NCBI GenBank assembly: GCA_002344075.1
Contig: DDTM01000118.1
Location: 72,515 to 104,975, forward strand
Length of the DNA: 32,461 bases
Direction of reading: 5' to 3'
Origin: Bacteroidetes bacterium UBA2364
GTDB taxonomy: Bacteria; Bacteroidota; Rhodothermia; Rhodothermales; UBA2364
Part shown: piece by piece, positions 7,666 to 16,254 of the stretch
Position numbering within the stretch: position 1 is the first letter of the stretch
How the letters are laid out: each line of letters begins with the position of its first letter
Made by a program: the position numbers and the translations under genes
Notes under the pieces: generated by a model
Told to the model about the DNA's origin: nothing
The model's input: the letters and a program-made list of their open reading frames with translations, nothing else
Databases searched by the model: none

Positions 7666-9150
7666 TCATCGTGCCCAATTGGGGATTTGACCAAATTGAA
7701 TACCAAACACCCATATAATCAATGTATAAGCCAATGCCGTTACCAAGACAGCAAAAAGTAGGTTTAACCAAATTCCGGCACGGATCATTTCGGTTACTTT
7801 GATATAGCCAGTTCCATATACAATTGCATTCGGAGGCGTGCCAACAGGCATCATAAACCCGGTACTCGCTGCAATGGTTGCCGGAATCAGCAACAATAAC
7901 GGATTTTCACCCATTTGTAACGCTACTGGGCCTAAAACCGGTAATAAAGTGGCCGTTAAAGCCGTATTGCTTGTAAATTCAGTTAAAATAATGGTTAATA
8001 CCACGATACAAAACAATAACAACAAGGTAGGCAATACACTTAAAGCAGACAAACTATTTCCAATCCAAACCGCCAAGCCGGAAGTGCCAATAGCCTCCGC
8101 TAAACTTAGGCCGCCACCGAATAATAAAATCAGTTCCCATGGTAATTTTGACGCCGTTTGCCAGTCCATCACAAAAACACCTCGCTTCAGATTTAGCGGG
8201 ATTAGGAACAGGATCACACAGCCCGTGATACCAATGCCAGCATCGGATAAAAAAGGCGTCTTAAGGCCAAATACGGGTTCGGATAAAGATTTAAATACCC
8301 ATAAAAAGGCAACAAGAAGGAATGCAAACCCTACCCACATTTCGGCCATACTCAATGACCCAAGACGGCTCTTTTCTCGGGCCACCATTTCTTTGGCCCC
8401 TTCAATTTCTTTAATTTTGATAGGAAACACAAACCGCGTTAGGATAACGGTCACCAGCGGAATTGCAAGCAAGACCAACGGCATGACCGCCAGCATCCAC
8501 TCTAAAAAACCAATTTGAATACCATATGTTTTACTCATAAAGCCGGCAAAGAACATATTAGGCGCGGTTCCAATCAACGTTCCAATTCCACCAATCGTTG
8601 AAGCATGTGCGATGGCCAACATGAGTACCACCACAAAATTATGCTGGTCTTTGTTCTCTCCTTCCGAATACAAAAGCCGTACCACCGAGAGTGCAATCGG
8701 TAGCATCATCATGGTCGTCGCTGTATTATTGATCCACATACTAATGAAGGCAGCAGATATCATAAAACCCAAAATGAGTCGTTCCGGGCTGGTCCCCACT
8801 TTTTGGATAATCCCCAAAGCAATTCTTTTGTGTAGGTTCCATTTTTCCATGGCCAAGGCAATGATAAACCCGCCCATGAACATATAAACCACGGGGTCTG
8901 CATAGGGTGCAGTGGCCTCTCCGATTTTCAGTACCCCCATCATCGGAAAGAGTACAATCGGGATTAAGGAAGTAATCGGAATAGGAATGGCTTCTGTTAT
9001 CCACCATGTTGCCATCAGCATTGCCACAGAAGCAGTATTCCAAGCCGCTTCCGACATTCCATCAGGCGCTGGAAGGAGTTGCATGGCCACCAAAAAGAGA
9101 GGGCCTAATACCAGTCCTACCAATTGTCTTTTTTCAAAGGTTGATTCCAT
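7666..9150 (-). CDS. SLC13/DASS-family sodium:anion symporter
   Basis: 494 residues, strongly hydrophobic with about a dozen membrane spans. Both hairpin signatures of the divalent anion:Na+ symporter family are present: SMWINNTATTMMMLPIAL in the first half and TEFTSNTALTATLLPVLG in the second, each carrying the S/T-N-T motif that binds sodium and substrate carboxylate. ATWWITEAIPIPITSLIPI near the start is also typical. The family carries C4-dicarboxylates, citrate or sulfate into the cytoplasm across the inner membrane; the substrate here cannot be fixed by sight, though dicarboxylates are the commonest. It is transcribed alone, convergent with the FtsK-like gene and divergent from the folding operon, with about 160 bases between it and the latter. 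Confidence 0.9.
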   Translation of the reverse strand: MESTFEKRQLVGLVLGPLFLVAMQLLPAPDGMSEAAWNTASVAMLMATWWITEAIPIPITSLIPIVLFPMMGVLKIGEATAPYADPVVYMFMGGFIIALAMEKWNLHKRIALGIIQKVGTSPERLILGFMISAAFISMWINNTATTMMMLPIALSVVRLLYSEGENKDQHNFVVVLMLAIAHASTIGGIGTLIGTAPNMFFAGFMSKTYGIQIGFLEWMLAVMPLVLLAIPLVTVILTRFVFPIKIKEIEGAKEMVAREKSRLGSLSMAEMWVGFAFLLVAFLWVFKSLSEPVFGLKTPFLSDAGIGITGCVILFLIPLNLKRGVFVMDWQTASKLPWELILLFGGGLSLAEAIGTSGLAVWIGNSLSALSVLPTLLLLFCIVVLTIILTEFTSNTALTATLLPVLGPVALQMGENPLLLLIPATIAASTGFMMPVGTPPNAIVYGTGYIKVTEMIRAGIWLNLLFAVLVTALAYTLIIWVFGIQFGQIPNWAR

Positions 9151-9310
9151 AGAGGTTTTTTTATGCGTTCAGAAACAATATACATGCATTGGGAACACTT
9201 AGATCCTTGGTTTTATCACGTTACCCATTAAATATCCATCATTCTTTTGGTCTTCCTGCCGTATTTTTAAAAGCTATATCCTTCATCTTTTGTTCAAACC
9301 CATCATAACT

Positions 9311-11296
9311 ATGATGCATCCTACAAAATTTTTCTTCTCGCTGCTCGGTTTGCTTTTCGTACTGGGGGGATGTAACCACACCCGAAACACCCATACATCA
9401 ACGGACACCGGACCCATTGTCGCGACCTACGGAAAGTCTAAGGTTACATATGATGAATTGGTTACACAACTCAAAAAGACATCCAATCCAGACACCACTT
9501 CCCAAAAAGGGTTTCAGGATTTTCTTCGCCGATATGTAAATTTTCGCCTCAAGGTTTCCGAAGCAGAACGACTGGGCCTTGATAAAGATTCAACACAAGT
9601 GGCCGAATTATTGGCTTATCAGGCCCAATTGGGACGGCCCTATCTTATTGAAAACGAAGTAATTCGCCCATTGGCCAAAACCTTGTTTGAACGTCAAAAG
9701 GATGTCATTAAAGTTCAACACATTCTTGTCCGTGTGGGTGGGCGGGATACCCTCGCCGCCTATCAAAAGATCAAGGCTGTCCGAGATTCACTATTAAATG
9801 GAGCAGACTTCGCAACCATCGCCACCCGAAATTCTGATGACCCTGGTGTAAAGAACAATAAAGGCATCTTACCACCCATTGTCGCCGGACGTTTTGTTGA
9901 GGCATTTGAAAACCTTGCTTGGAATACCCCTATTGGCAAAGTGTCTGCTATCTCTCGTAGTCCGGAGTGGGGGTACCATTTATTACAAGTTTTAGAACGA
10001 AAACCTGCACCACCCGCTGTTCGGACTTCTCAGCTCTTTGTTCGTCCGCAGGGCAACACCAAAGCCGATTCGTTGGCTGCGCGAGAAAAAATTCAGGCCC
10101 TCGTCAGACGCATTAAATCCGGAGAATCATTCGGAGCCATCACCCGTCAATATTCCGACGATCCATATTTAAAAGAAAATGATGGCGATATTGGTTTTCG
10201 GGAAACGGGGGAATTAATTGAGCCTCTAAATACTCGTATTTTTGAACTAAAGAATGTGGGTGACTTGTCGGAACCCCTCCAAACGCAATTCGGCTACCAT
10301 GTTTTTATGCTTACGGGCCGTAAAGAAACTGCCAGTTTTGATGATCAGTATCAACAACTGAAGGAGTTTTTATCGGATAAACCCATACTACAACGTCATC
10401 AAAAAGCCTTTGCGAGCCGCTTACGCAAAAAAATGAACGTTTCTTTTGATCTTGCTGCTTTTCAAAACATGGTTCATTCTGTCCATCAAGATACGTTGTT
10501 TTTAGGCTTTATGCCTGCAACGCCTTTCCGAATGGCCCATGAAAAAAAGGTTTTGGCAACCATTGACCAAAACTATGTGGTTCGTGTTTCTGACTTCTTG
10601 GATGTCGCAATGCGTGAACGTCTAGGGCCGGGCTATTATCCGCAGGAAGAAGCCCTTCGTATTGCAAATGAGGTGATAGATGACAAAGCCGTAGATGCCT
10701 ACATCCGCAAGATGAATACGGTGGATAAGCGGTTTGACGCACTCCTCCGGGAATACCGTGATGGCATTTTACTTTTCAAAATCTCGGAAGATTCTCTATG
10801 GAATCCAGCTTCTAAAGACACCCTTGCCCTAAAGCGCTTTTTTTCTGCTAACCAAGCAAACTATAAATTCGGCGAACGCCTCCGGCTACATACCTTCCAA
10901 ACTGCCAATGATTCGTTACTAAACGTTATCGGAACCCGTCTTAAATTAGGTATCGGTGCTGCCGACATTGCGGCTTCCTTTAAAAACGACCGATCAGTTC
11001 GTCACGAATTTATGATGCTGGCTGATTCCACGAATACAATCTATGATCGTGGTTTTGGGATGAAAAAAGGAGAATACTCTGAACCTCTTCCCTACCTGAG
11101 AACCAAAGTAATCTTGGTTTCTGATGGCATAGAGCCTCCTCGGCACAAGACATTCGACGAAGCACGTGCTGAAGTGACCAATGAATACCAAAAACTGTTA
11201 GAGGAACGCTGGATGAACCGCCTATACAACCGTTATAAAGTGCGTTTCTATCCAGAAAAATTGGATCAGGCACTTGCCTCGCGGAAGCAAAAGTAA
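9311..11296 (+). CDS. Parvulin-type peptidyl-prolyl isomerase lipoprotein (two PpiC domains)
   Basis: About 661 residues from the ATG at 9311 (a second ATG follows directly; the open frame also allows TTG at 9290). A signal peptide ends in a lipobox LGGC with the acylated Cys at about 21. Parvulin domain 1 (about 134-230) starts KVQHILVRVGGRDTL and ends EWGYHLLQVLERK. Domain 2 (about 240-340) starts RTSQLFVRPQ and ends QFGYHVFMLTGRK. The remaining 300 residues include a second stretch (LWNPASKDTLALKRFF) that may act as chaperone rather than isomerase. It probably folds or escorts outer-membrane proteins in the periplasm. It is first in a tightly spaced run of three PPIase-like genes and moxR. 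Confidence 0.88.
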   Translation: MMHPTKFFFSLLGLLFVLGGCNHTRNTHTSTDTGPIVATYGKSKVTYDELVTQLKKTSNPDTTSQKGFQDFLRRYVNFRLKVSEAERLGLDKDSTQVAELLAYQAQLGRPYLIENEVIRPLAKTLFERQKDVIKVQHILVRVGGRDTLAAYQKIKAVRDSLLNGADFATIATRNSDDPGVKNNKGILPPIVAGRFVEAFENLAWNTPIGKVSAISRSPEWGYHLLQVLERKPAPPAVRTSQLFVRPQGNTKADSLAAREKIQALVRRIKSGESFGAITRQYSDDPYLKENDGDIGFRETGELIEPLNTRIFELKNVGDLSEPLQTQFGYHVFMLTGRKETASFDDQYQQLKEFLSDKPILQRHQKAFASRLRKKMNVSFDLAAFQNMVHSVHQDTLFLGFMPATPFRMAHEKKVLATIDQNYVVRVSDFLDVAMRERLGPGYYPQEEALRIANEVIDDKAVDAYIRKMNTVDKRFDALLREYRDGILLFKISEDSLWNPASKDTLALKRFFSANQANYKFGERLRLHTFQTANDSLLNVIGTRLKLGIGAADIAASFKNDRSVRHEFMMLADSTNTIYDRGFGMKKGEYSEPLPYLRTKVILVSDGIEPPRHKTFDEARAEVTNEYQKLLEERWMNRLYNRYKVRFYPEKLDQALASRKQK

Positions 11297-11301
11297 ACCT
11301 T

Positions 11302-12174
11302 ATGAAACGCTTCTTTGGCTCTTTCACGCCCTTTTATATGGGGGCATTCTTGTTTTTGATGGGTTGTGGAGACAACGAGGAGCAAGATTTTGTGGCCCGT
11401 GTTGGAGACCGCTACCTTACACAACATGCACTACAAGAAGCCATCTCGACCCTCCCAAGGGGCTTGAATGGTTCAGAGGCCAAACGACAGGTCATTGAAA
11501 GTTGGGTATCGAATGCCCTCTTGGCCCAAGAAGCACAAAAACGGAAACTCGCTGATAACCCAATGGTGAAATCGTTGATAGAAGAAAGTACACGATCGGT
11601 TTTGATTGGTGCACTGTTGGATAAGGTAAACGAAGAGTCCTTGCCCGAACCTACTCCTACCGAAATTGCGACCTATTACCAGCAAAATATAAACAACCTT
11701 TTGCTCAAAGAAGATTATGTCCGCATATGGTATATTCGAACCAACGACAAAAACAAGGCCGAATCAGCCAAAAACGAAATGACCCAAGCCTTAAAACAGT
11801 CTGGCAGCACTGCTGAAACAGCGTGGAAACGGATTGCAAACTCGTATGCAGACGACAAAGAAGCGGCCCTGACCATGTCTTACCATTATTTACCCGAAAG
11901 CCGATTTGAAGACACCTCGGAAAGGGTACTTGCAGTTCTTTCCGGTTTGAAAAACAACGAAGTTTCGGAGATAGAAAATATTGGCGGGACGTGGCACGTT
12001 ATTGGCCTTGTGGAACGTGCTAAAACAGGATCCAAGCCTAAGCTTGCTTGGATTCAGAACGAAATCCGACAGCAACTGCGCATCCGTGCAAAGAAACAAC
12101 GGTATGCCACATTCCTCCAGGAACTTCGTAGCAAGGCGATGTCACAAAAGACCTTAGAAATCAAGGGAGAGTAA
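11302..12174 (+). CDS. SurA/PpiC-like periplasmic folding lipoprotein with degenerate parvulin domain
   Basis: 290 residues starting 5 bases after the upstream stop. A signal peptide ends FLMGC with Cys22 as the likely lipidation site. Residues about 25-120 resemble the SurA chaperone N-domain (VARVGDRYLTQHALQEAIS, then a long helical stretch). Residues about 130-240 follow the parvulin outline (YVRIWYIRTNDKNKAESA, IANSYADDKEAA, WHVIGLVERAK) but lack the clear HILV and GGDLG motifs, so isomerase activity is doubtful. Location in the operon supports a role in envelope protein folding. Confidence 0.75.
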   Translation: MKRFFGSFTPFYMGAFLFLMGCGDNEEQDFVARVGDRYLTQHALQEAISTLPRGLNGSEAKRQVIESWVSNALLAQEAQKRKLADNPMVKSLIEESTRSVLIGALLDKVNEESLPEPTPTEIATYYQQNINNLLLKEDYVRIWYIRTNDKNKAESAKNEMTQALKQSGSTAETAWKRIANSYADDKEAALTMSYHYLPESRFEDTSERVLAVLSGLKNNEVSEIENIGGTWHVIGLVERAKTGSKPKLAWIQNEIRQQLRIRAKKQRYATFLQELRSKAMSQKTLEIKGE

Positions 12175-12212
12175 TCACTTTGCCCTTATCTCCATTTTTT
12201 GAACTACCTTTT

Positions 12213-13574
12213 ATGATGCAAAACATCTTTCAGTACAGAACCGATTTTTTACTCGGCTTACTATTTACATTTTTTCTTCTATTTTCGCCAAACAGTGTTT
12301 TTAGTCAAAATGAGGTGCAATTAGACCGAATTGTGGCCGTTGTGGATGGAGAGATCATTCTCTTTTCCGAAGTTAATGCTTTGGTGTATAACATTTTGCA
12401 ACAGCAAAACCAAAAACCAACCGACTCCTTGGTCCGTCAATACTATAATAATGCGTTACAGGAATTGGTCAATCAGAAAGTCTTGTATTCTCATGCAGAG
12501 CGGGATACCACCATTAAGGTTTCGGACGACCGCGTTAATCAAGAATTAGACCGTCGAATGCGTGGCTTGATAGATCAGGTAGGAGGTGAAGATCGTTTTG
12601 AAATGGAATATGGTAAATCCATCTTACAAGCGAAAAATGATTTTCGGGAAAATGTTCGCCAACAAATAAAAGCGAACGAGTTTCAAGACAAAAAGCTAAG
12701 TCAGATCAAAATTTCCCCAAGAGAAGTGGAAAGATGGTTTAAGCAAATTCCTCAAGACTCGTTGCCTACCTTGCCCGAAACGGTGAGGATGTCCCATATT
12801 GTCCGCCTACCGGATATTCCTACTACGGCCAGAGACGAGGCCCGACGAATTGCCACTGCCCTGCGCGATTCCATTCTGACTGGGCGTTCAAAACTAGAAA
12901 ACCTTGCCCGTCGCTATACTGATGACCCCGGTTCCCGTAATACAGGTGGTCGGGGCCGTGCCAAACTTTCCCAATTGGTTCCGGAATTTGGTGCTGTAGC
13001 CTCCTCCCTCGCTCCCGGCGGTATTTCTCAGGTATTCGAGTCTCAATTTGGAATGCACGTCATGCGGGTGAATTCGCTTCAAGGCGAAATGCTGGATTAT
13101 AGCCACATTCTCATCAAAATAAACGACCGAAATGCCAATCCTGCAAACGCTATTGCCTTCCTAAAAACCCTTCGAGACTCCATCAATACCCGAAAAGTGA
13201 CCTTCGAGGCCCTCGCCAAACGCCATTCCCAAGACCCACAATCGGCTTCTCTTGGAGGCGCTGTCATTAATTTTCAAACCGGTAGCCGTGACCTCGCTTT
13301 AGAATCACTAAATCCTCGGTGGCGTGTCACCCTGAATAAAATGGCACCAGACCAACTTTCAGAGCCTTTGGAAACCGAATTATTGGATGGCCGAAAAGCA
13401 TGGCACATTGTTTGGTTACAAAAAAGATCGGGCGCCCATACTGTTAACCTACGAGATGACTATCAGATCATTGAACAACAAGCGTTGAATGACAAAAAAG
13501 CACAAGTCATGAGCGAATGGTTAGAACGCCTTAGACAAGGGGTTTACATTAAAATAAATGAAGTTTCTCCCTAA
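12213..13574 (+). CDS. surA: SurA-type periplasmic chaperone/peptidyl-prolyl isomerase
   Basis: About 453 residues. I choose the ATG pair at 12213/12216 rather than the upstream TTG at 12180, because MMQNIFQYRTDFLLGLLF leads straight into a signal peptide ending at VFSQ. The mature start DRIVAVVDGEIILFSEVN is the SurA N-terminal signature. Two parvulin domains follow: VRMSHIVRLPDIPTTARDEA to GMHVMRVNSLQG, and LDYSHILIKINDRNA to AWHIVWLQKR. SurA handles unfolded outer-membrane proteins on the way to BAM. It is the third folding gene in a row, separated by 38 bases from moxR. The C-terminal chaperone helix is present but short. Confidence 0.88.
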   Translation: MMQNIFQYRTDFLLGLLFTFFLLFSPNSVFSQNEVQLDRIVAVVDGEIILFSEVNALVYNILQQQNQKPTDSLVRQYYNNALQELVNQKVLYSHAERDTTIKVSDDRVNQELDRRMRGLIDQVGGEDRFEMEYGKSILQAKNDFRENVRQQIKANEFQDKKLSQIKISPREVERWFKQIPQDSLPTLPETVRMSHIVRLPDIPTTARDEARRIATALRDSILTGRSKLENLARRYTDDPGSRNTGGRGRAKLSQLVPEFGAVASSLAPGGISQVFESQFGMHVMRVNSLQGEMLDYSHILIKINDRNANPANAIAFLKTLRDSINTRKVTFEALAKRHSQDPQSASLGGAVINFQTGSRDLALESLNPRWRVTLNKMAPDQLSEPLETELLDGRKAWHIVWLQKRSGAHTVNLRDDYQIIEQQALNDKKAQVMSEWLERLRQGVYIKINEVSP

Positions 13575-13612
13575 TTGCCTTTTATTTCAACCTATATGCA
13601 ACCAAACCACTC

Positions 13613-14581
13613 ATGACCGAACTCGAACAAGCCGAAAGACTACAATCCGCTTATCATACTCTCCGCAATGAGGTGGCAAAAGTGATTGTCGGTCAATCCA
13701 CCGTCATAGATCAAATTATCATTGCACTGCTTTCACGTGGACATTGCCTTTTGGTCGGAGTTCCCGGGCTTGCCAAAACCTTGTTGATTCAAACGATTTC
13801 GCAGGCGTTGGATCTATCTTTTTCCCGTATTCAGTTTACACCCGACCTAATGCCTTCCGACATTACGGGTACCGAAATTATTCAGGAAACCGATACAGGC
13901 AGCAAAGAGTTTCGGTTTATTAAAGGCCCCATTTTTGCCAATGTGGTACTGGCCGACGAAATCAACCGAACGCCACCTAAAACACAGGCTGCGCTTTTAG
14001 AAGCCATGCAGGAACACCATGTAACGGCAGCGGGCCATACTTATTATATGGAAGAACCTTTTTTTGTATTGGCAACCCAGAACCCAATCGAACAAGAAGG
14101 GACCTACCCGCTTCCAGAAGCCCAACTCGATCGGTTCATGCTAAACCTTTGGGTTGAGTACCCAACATTTGAAGAGGAGGTTTCGGTAGTCAGAAATACC
14201 ACCAGTAGCCGTACCGTGACCGTAAATCCCGTGATCTCACACCAAGATTTGTTGGCCTATCAACAACTTGTACGCATGGTCCCTGTGGCCGATAATGTAA
14301 TTGAGTATGCGGTTGGGTTGGTTTCCAAAACCCGGCCTAACAATCCGGATGCACCCAAGTTGGTCAAAGAAAACCTGAGTTGGGGTGCGGGACCACGTGC
14401 TTCACAAAACCTAATTTTAGGCGCCAAAGCACTGGCTCTCTTAGAAGGTAGGATGACCCCTTTGATTGACGATGTGAAACGCCTCGCTATTCCAGTCTTG
14501 CGCCATCGCATTTTTACTAACTTTAATGCAGAAGCAGAAGGGCGCTCCACCGTAAACATCATTGAGGAACTGATCCGATAA
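13613..14581 (+). CDS. MoxR-family AAA+ ATPase
   Basis: 322 residues, cytosolic. Walker A is GVPGLAKT at 49-56, Walker B is VVLADEINR at about 113-121, and sensor 1 is FFVLATQNPIEQEGTYPLP, all standard for MoxR. The C-terminal lid domain is complete. MoxR proteins usually work with vWA-domain partners (DUF58 and Bat-type proteins) to mature enzymes or envelope complexes. Here no such partner follows; instead a strong terminator ends the unit and three PPIase-type genes precede it. The start ATG at 13613 has no obvious Shine-Dalgarno sequence, as for most genes here. Confidence 0.93.
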   Translation: MTELEQAERLQSAYHTLRNEVAKVIVGQSTVIDQIIIALLSRGHCLLVGVPGLAKTLLIQTISQALDLSFSRIQFTPDLMPSDITGTEIIQETDTGSKEFRFIKGPIFANVVLADEINRTPPKTQAALLEAMQEHHVTAAGHTYYMEEPFFVLATQNPIEQEGTYPLPEAQLDRFMLNLWVEYPTFEEEVSVVRNTTSSRTVTVNPVISHQDLLAYQQLVRMVPVADNVIEYAVGLVSKTRPNNPDAPKLVKENLSWGAGPRASQNLILGAKALALLEGRMTPLIDDVKRLAIPVLRHRIFTNFNAEAEGRSTVNIIEELIR

Positions 14582-14603
14582 CGTTTTTGTACATGATCTA
14601 CAT

Positions 14604-14642
14604 AAAAAAAGCGCTGATCCTGATAGGGTCAGCGCTTTTTTT
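14604..14642. terminator. Bidirectional intrinsic terminator between moxR and parA
   Basis: An A-tract and AGCGCTGA(T)CC pair with GG(G)TCAGCGCT and a T-tract around a TGATA loop, so it has the stem and U-run on both strands. It serves moxR (+) and parA (-). The distal T-tract overlaps the parA stop codon (TTA at 14641-14643). Confidence 0.88.
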
Positions 14643-15678
14643 ATGCCTCGACAGTTGCTTCCTGTTGCTGTTTTTGGCGCAATTGTTTGCACCGCCAGAT
14701 GACTTCTTTTGACAATGCCCAGTAACAACGGGCACCACGGGATCCACCCGCATACTCAAAAATAGACTTTCCCATTGCAGGTGCTTCTGCGAGTTGTTTG
14801 TCGTATTGAATTACTGTCTCAAAAACGATATCGCCATAAGCATCCCGAACATTGGCCAGTTTAACAGGTGTTCCGGGTAATTGATGATCCACCATCGTGG
14901 TTACAATTCCCAGTAACGGAGACAATTTATCTTCGGCCAGCATCAGATTTTCAAAGGTATTGGTTAGGCTTTCGATTCCTGCAATGGCCAAATGGTCTAA
15001 TGATACGGGTACAATGCAGCCATCTGCCGCTGCCAAAGCATTGCCCGAAAGTGCCGTAAACGTAGGCTGACAATCAAGGAGGATATACCGGTATTTGCTC
15101 CGCAAAGGCTCAAGTATATCCCTCAATTCATTAAAGGTATCTTTCTGAAGTTTATTCTCGACAAATGTCATCCCATAACCACTGGGGATTAAATCCACCC
15201 GATCTAAACCGGAAGCCTTAATTACGGTCTCGACGGGTAACTTTCCTTCGATGACACCCGCTATGGTATCAAAAGGTTCTTTTGCAGGTTCCATCCCCAA
15301 CGCAATTGTCGCAGACCCCTGCCGATCCAGATCCACGACCAAAACGTCACTTCTTACAGCGAGTGCCGCCGCAAGATTCACCGCAGTGGTTGTCTTACCT
15401 ACGCCGCCCTTGTCATTTATCAGTGCGATAATAAATCCTTTAGGGTCATCAAAGGGTTCAATCAGAACATTGGGCCTTGCAACAGCTAGCGAGTCCCTTT
15501 CCTGCGCCTTCCAATCCGGCAAATGTTTACGCCTGAATTGGTCTTCCATAGTCCGGAAAGACGAGGGCGGAACAACCCTACCGTTCGAGTCCGAATGTTT
15601 TTGTGCGGTTTCTTTCAAGCGTTTTTCGTCTGCATTAAACAGCGAAAAGAATCTCGAAAGTTTAGAGATTGCTCCCAT
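14641..15678 (-). CDS. Orphan ParA-family ATPase
   Basis: 345 residues. An N-terminal extension of about 80 charged residues precedes a deviant Walker A, KGGVGKTTTAVNLAAAL (from Lys90), the mark of ParA/MinD proteins. VLVVDLDRQGSAT is Walker A' and YILLDCQPTFTALSGNAL is Walker B. ParA proteins move plasmids, chromosomes or protein cargo over the nucleoid. No ParB-like gene accompanies it; it is a single-gene unit, convergent with moxR. The upstream region holds several GTCTCA/TGAGAC repeats that could be operators or centromere-like sites. Whether it serves chromosome, plasmid-remnant or protein positioning cannot be told here. Confidence 0.88.
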   Translation of the reverse strand: MGAISKLSRFFSLFNADEKRLKETAQKHSDSNGRVVPPSSFRTMEDQFRRKHLPDWKAQERDSLAVARPNVLIEPFDDPKGFIIALINDKGGVGKTTTAVNLAAALAVRSDVLVVDLDRQGSATIALGMEPAKEPFDTIAGVIEGKLPVETVIKASGLDRVDLIPSGYGMTFVENKLQKDTFNELRDILEPLRSKYRYILLDCQPTFTALSGNALAAADGCIVPVSLDHLAIAGIESLTNTFENLMLAEDKLSPLLGIVTTMVDHQLPGTPVKLANVRDAYGDIVFETVIQYDKQLAEAPAMGKSIFEYAGGSRGARCYWALSKEVIWRCKQLRQKQQQEATVEA

Positions 15679-15787
15679 AAGGCAGATTATTCTTTATTTA
15701 AATACAAATACGTTTTTATGTCGGCAGATTTAACCCCATGAATGAGGGCATTCAATAGTCCTTAGATGCAGTTCTGAACATCACGGT

Positions 15788-15895
15788 TGTCTCAGGCCCC
15801 AAAAAATATTGTCTAAATTTGAGACACACAGATCAACACTTCTCAGACTATCCTTTTACAAACCTTTTAATTACATACACCTAAGAACCGTCTCA
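15788..15895. repeat. Cluster of GTCTCA/TGAGAC half-sites upstream of parA
   Basis: GTCTCA at 15789-15794, the interrupted palindrome TGTCTAAATTTGAGACA at 15810-15826, and GTCTCA at 15890-15895 lie 110-220 bases upstream of the parA start. They could be ParA-system operator or parS-like sites, or activator sites for the sigma-54 promoter 280 bases downstream. The half-site is only six bases, so chance is not excluded. Confidence 0.35.
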
Positions 15896-16104
15896 AAAAA
15901 ATATACAGGAACAAAATTCGGGACAACATGCCGACAGATCAAGGTACAACCATTTCAGCTTTCTTCCCAAACACCCTGATTATTTTTTAGGGATCCAAGC
16001 ATTCTGGCTCCAAATTCGTTTGAGTCCTCAAAAGGCTCACCGTTTTACGCCACTTAGATCCCACTAAAGATTTTTTTCGATCTTTTTTTTCATCAACACG
16101 TTTT

Positions 16105-16120
16105 TGGCACGGAACTTGCA
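16105..16120 (+). promoter_or_regulatory. Sigma-54 (RpoN) -24/-12 promoter
   Basis: TGGCACGGAACTTGCA at 16105-16120 matches the RpoN consensus TGGCACG-N4-TTGCW at every conserved base, preceded by TT. The GG (16106-16107) and GC (16118-16119) are 12 bases apart, the exact spacing needed. Predicted transcription start is near 16131. No protein gene follows on this strand; the next element is a structured stretch ending in a terminator. Confidence 0.8.
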
Positions 16121-16130
16121 ATTAATATAC

Positions 16131-16254
16131 TTGGTGGTGGGTATTGGGGGCGTTCATCAGACTTATTTCCTCCCTCAAAGTGTAAGTTTGAAAGCGCCCC
16201 TTACCAATGTTTAAAAGATGGCCGGTGTCTCGCATTGAGACTCCGGCTTCTTTT
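16131..16254 (+). ncRNA. Candidate sigma-54-dependent small RNA
   Basis: The transcript from the sigma-54 promoter would be about 124 nt. Stem-loop 1 combines GGGGCG (16147-16152) with CGCCCC (16195-16200), TCAGACTTA (16157-16165) with TAAGTTTGA (16183-16191), and outer TTGG with CCAA. Its apical loop, 16166-16182, exposes TTTCCTCCCTC, complementary to a GGAGG Shine-Dalgarno core. Stem-loop 2 is an intrinsic terminator. No open reading frame of useful length is present. The 5' end is inferred from promoter spacing and the 3' end from the terminator. It matches no RNA family I recognise. Confidence 0.65.
16213..16254 (+). terminator. Intrinsic terminator of the candidate sRNA
   Basis: GCCGG (16221-16225) and GTCTC (16227-16231) pair with GAGAC (16237-16241) and CCGGC (16243-16247) around GCATT. 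A flanking AAAAGA pairs into the TTCTTTT tail. Confidence 0.85.

Noticed and set aside
7600..7700. Possible att repeat of the tRNA-Ala 3' end after the FtsK-like gene
   Set aside because: I could not find a second copy of the tRNA 3' end there by eye.
7838..8518. 226-codon plus-strand open frame inside the transporter gene
   Set aside because: Antisense shadow of the SLC13 gene; low-complexity Asn/Lys/Thr composition from membrane codons read backwards.
16055..16090. AAAGAT...ATCTTT hairpin with T-tract just upstream of the sigma-54 promoter
   Set aside because: The stem is only six A/T-rich base pairs and no gene on the plus strand would end there, so I do not call it a terminator.
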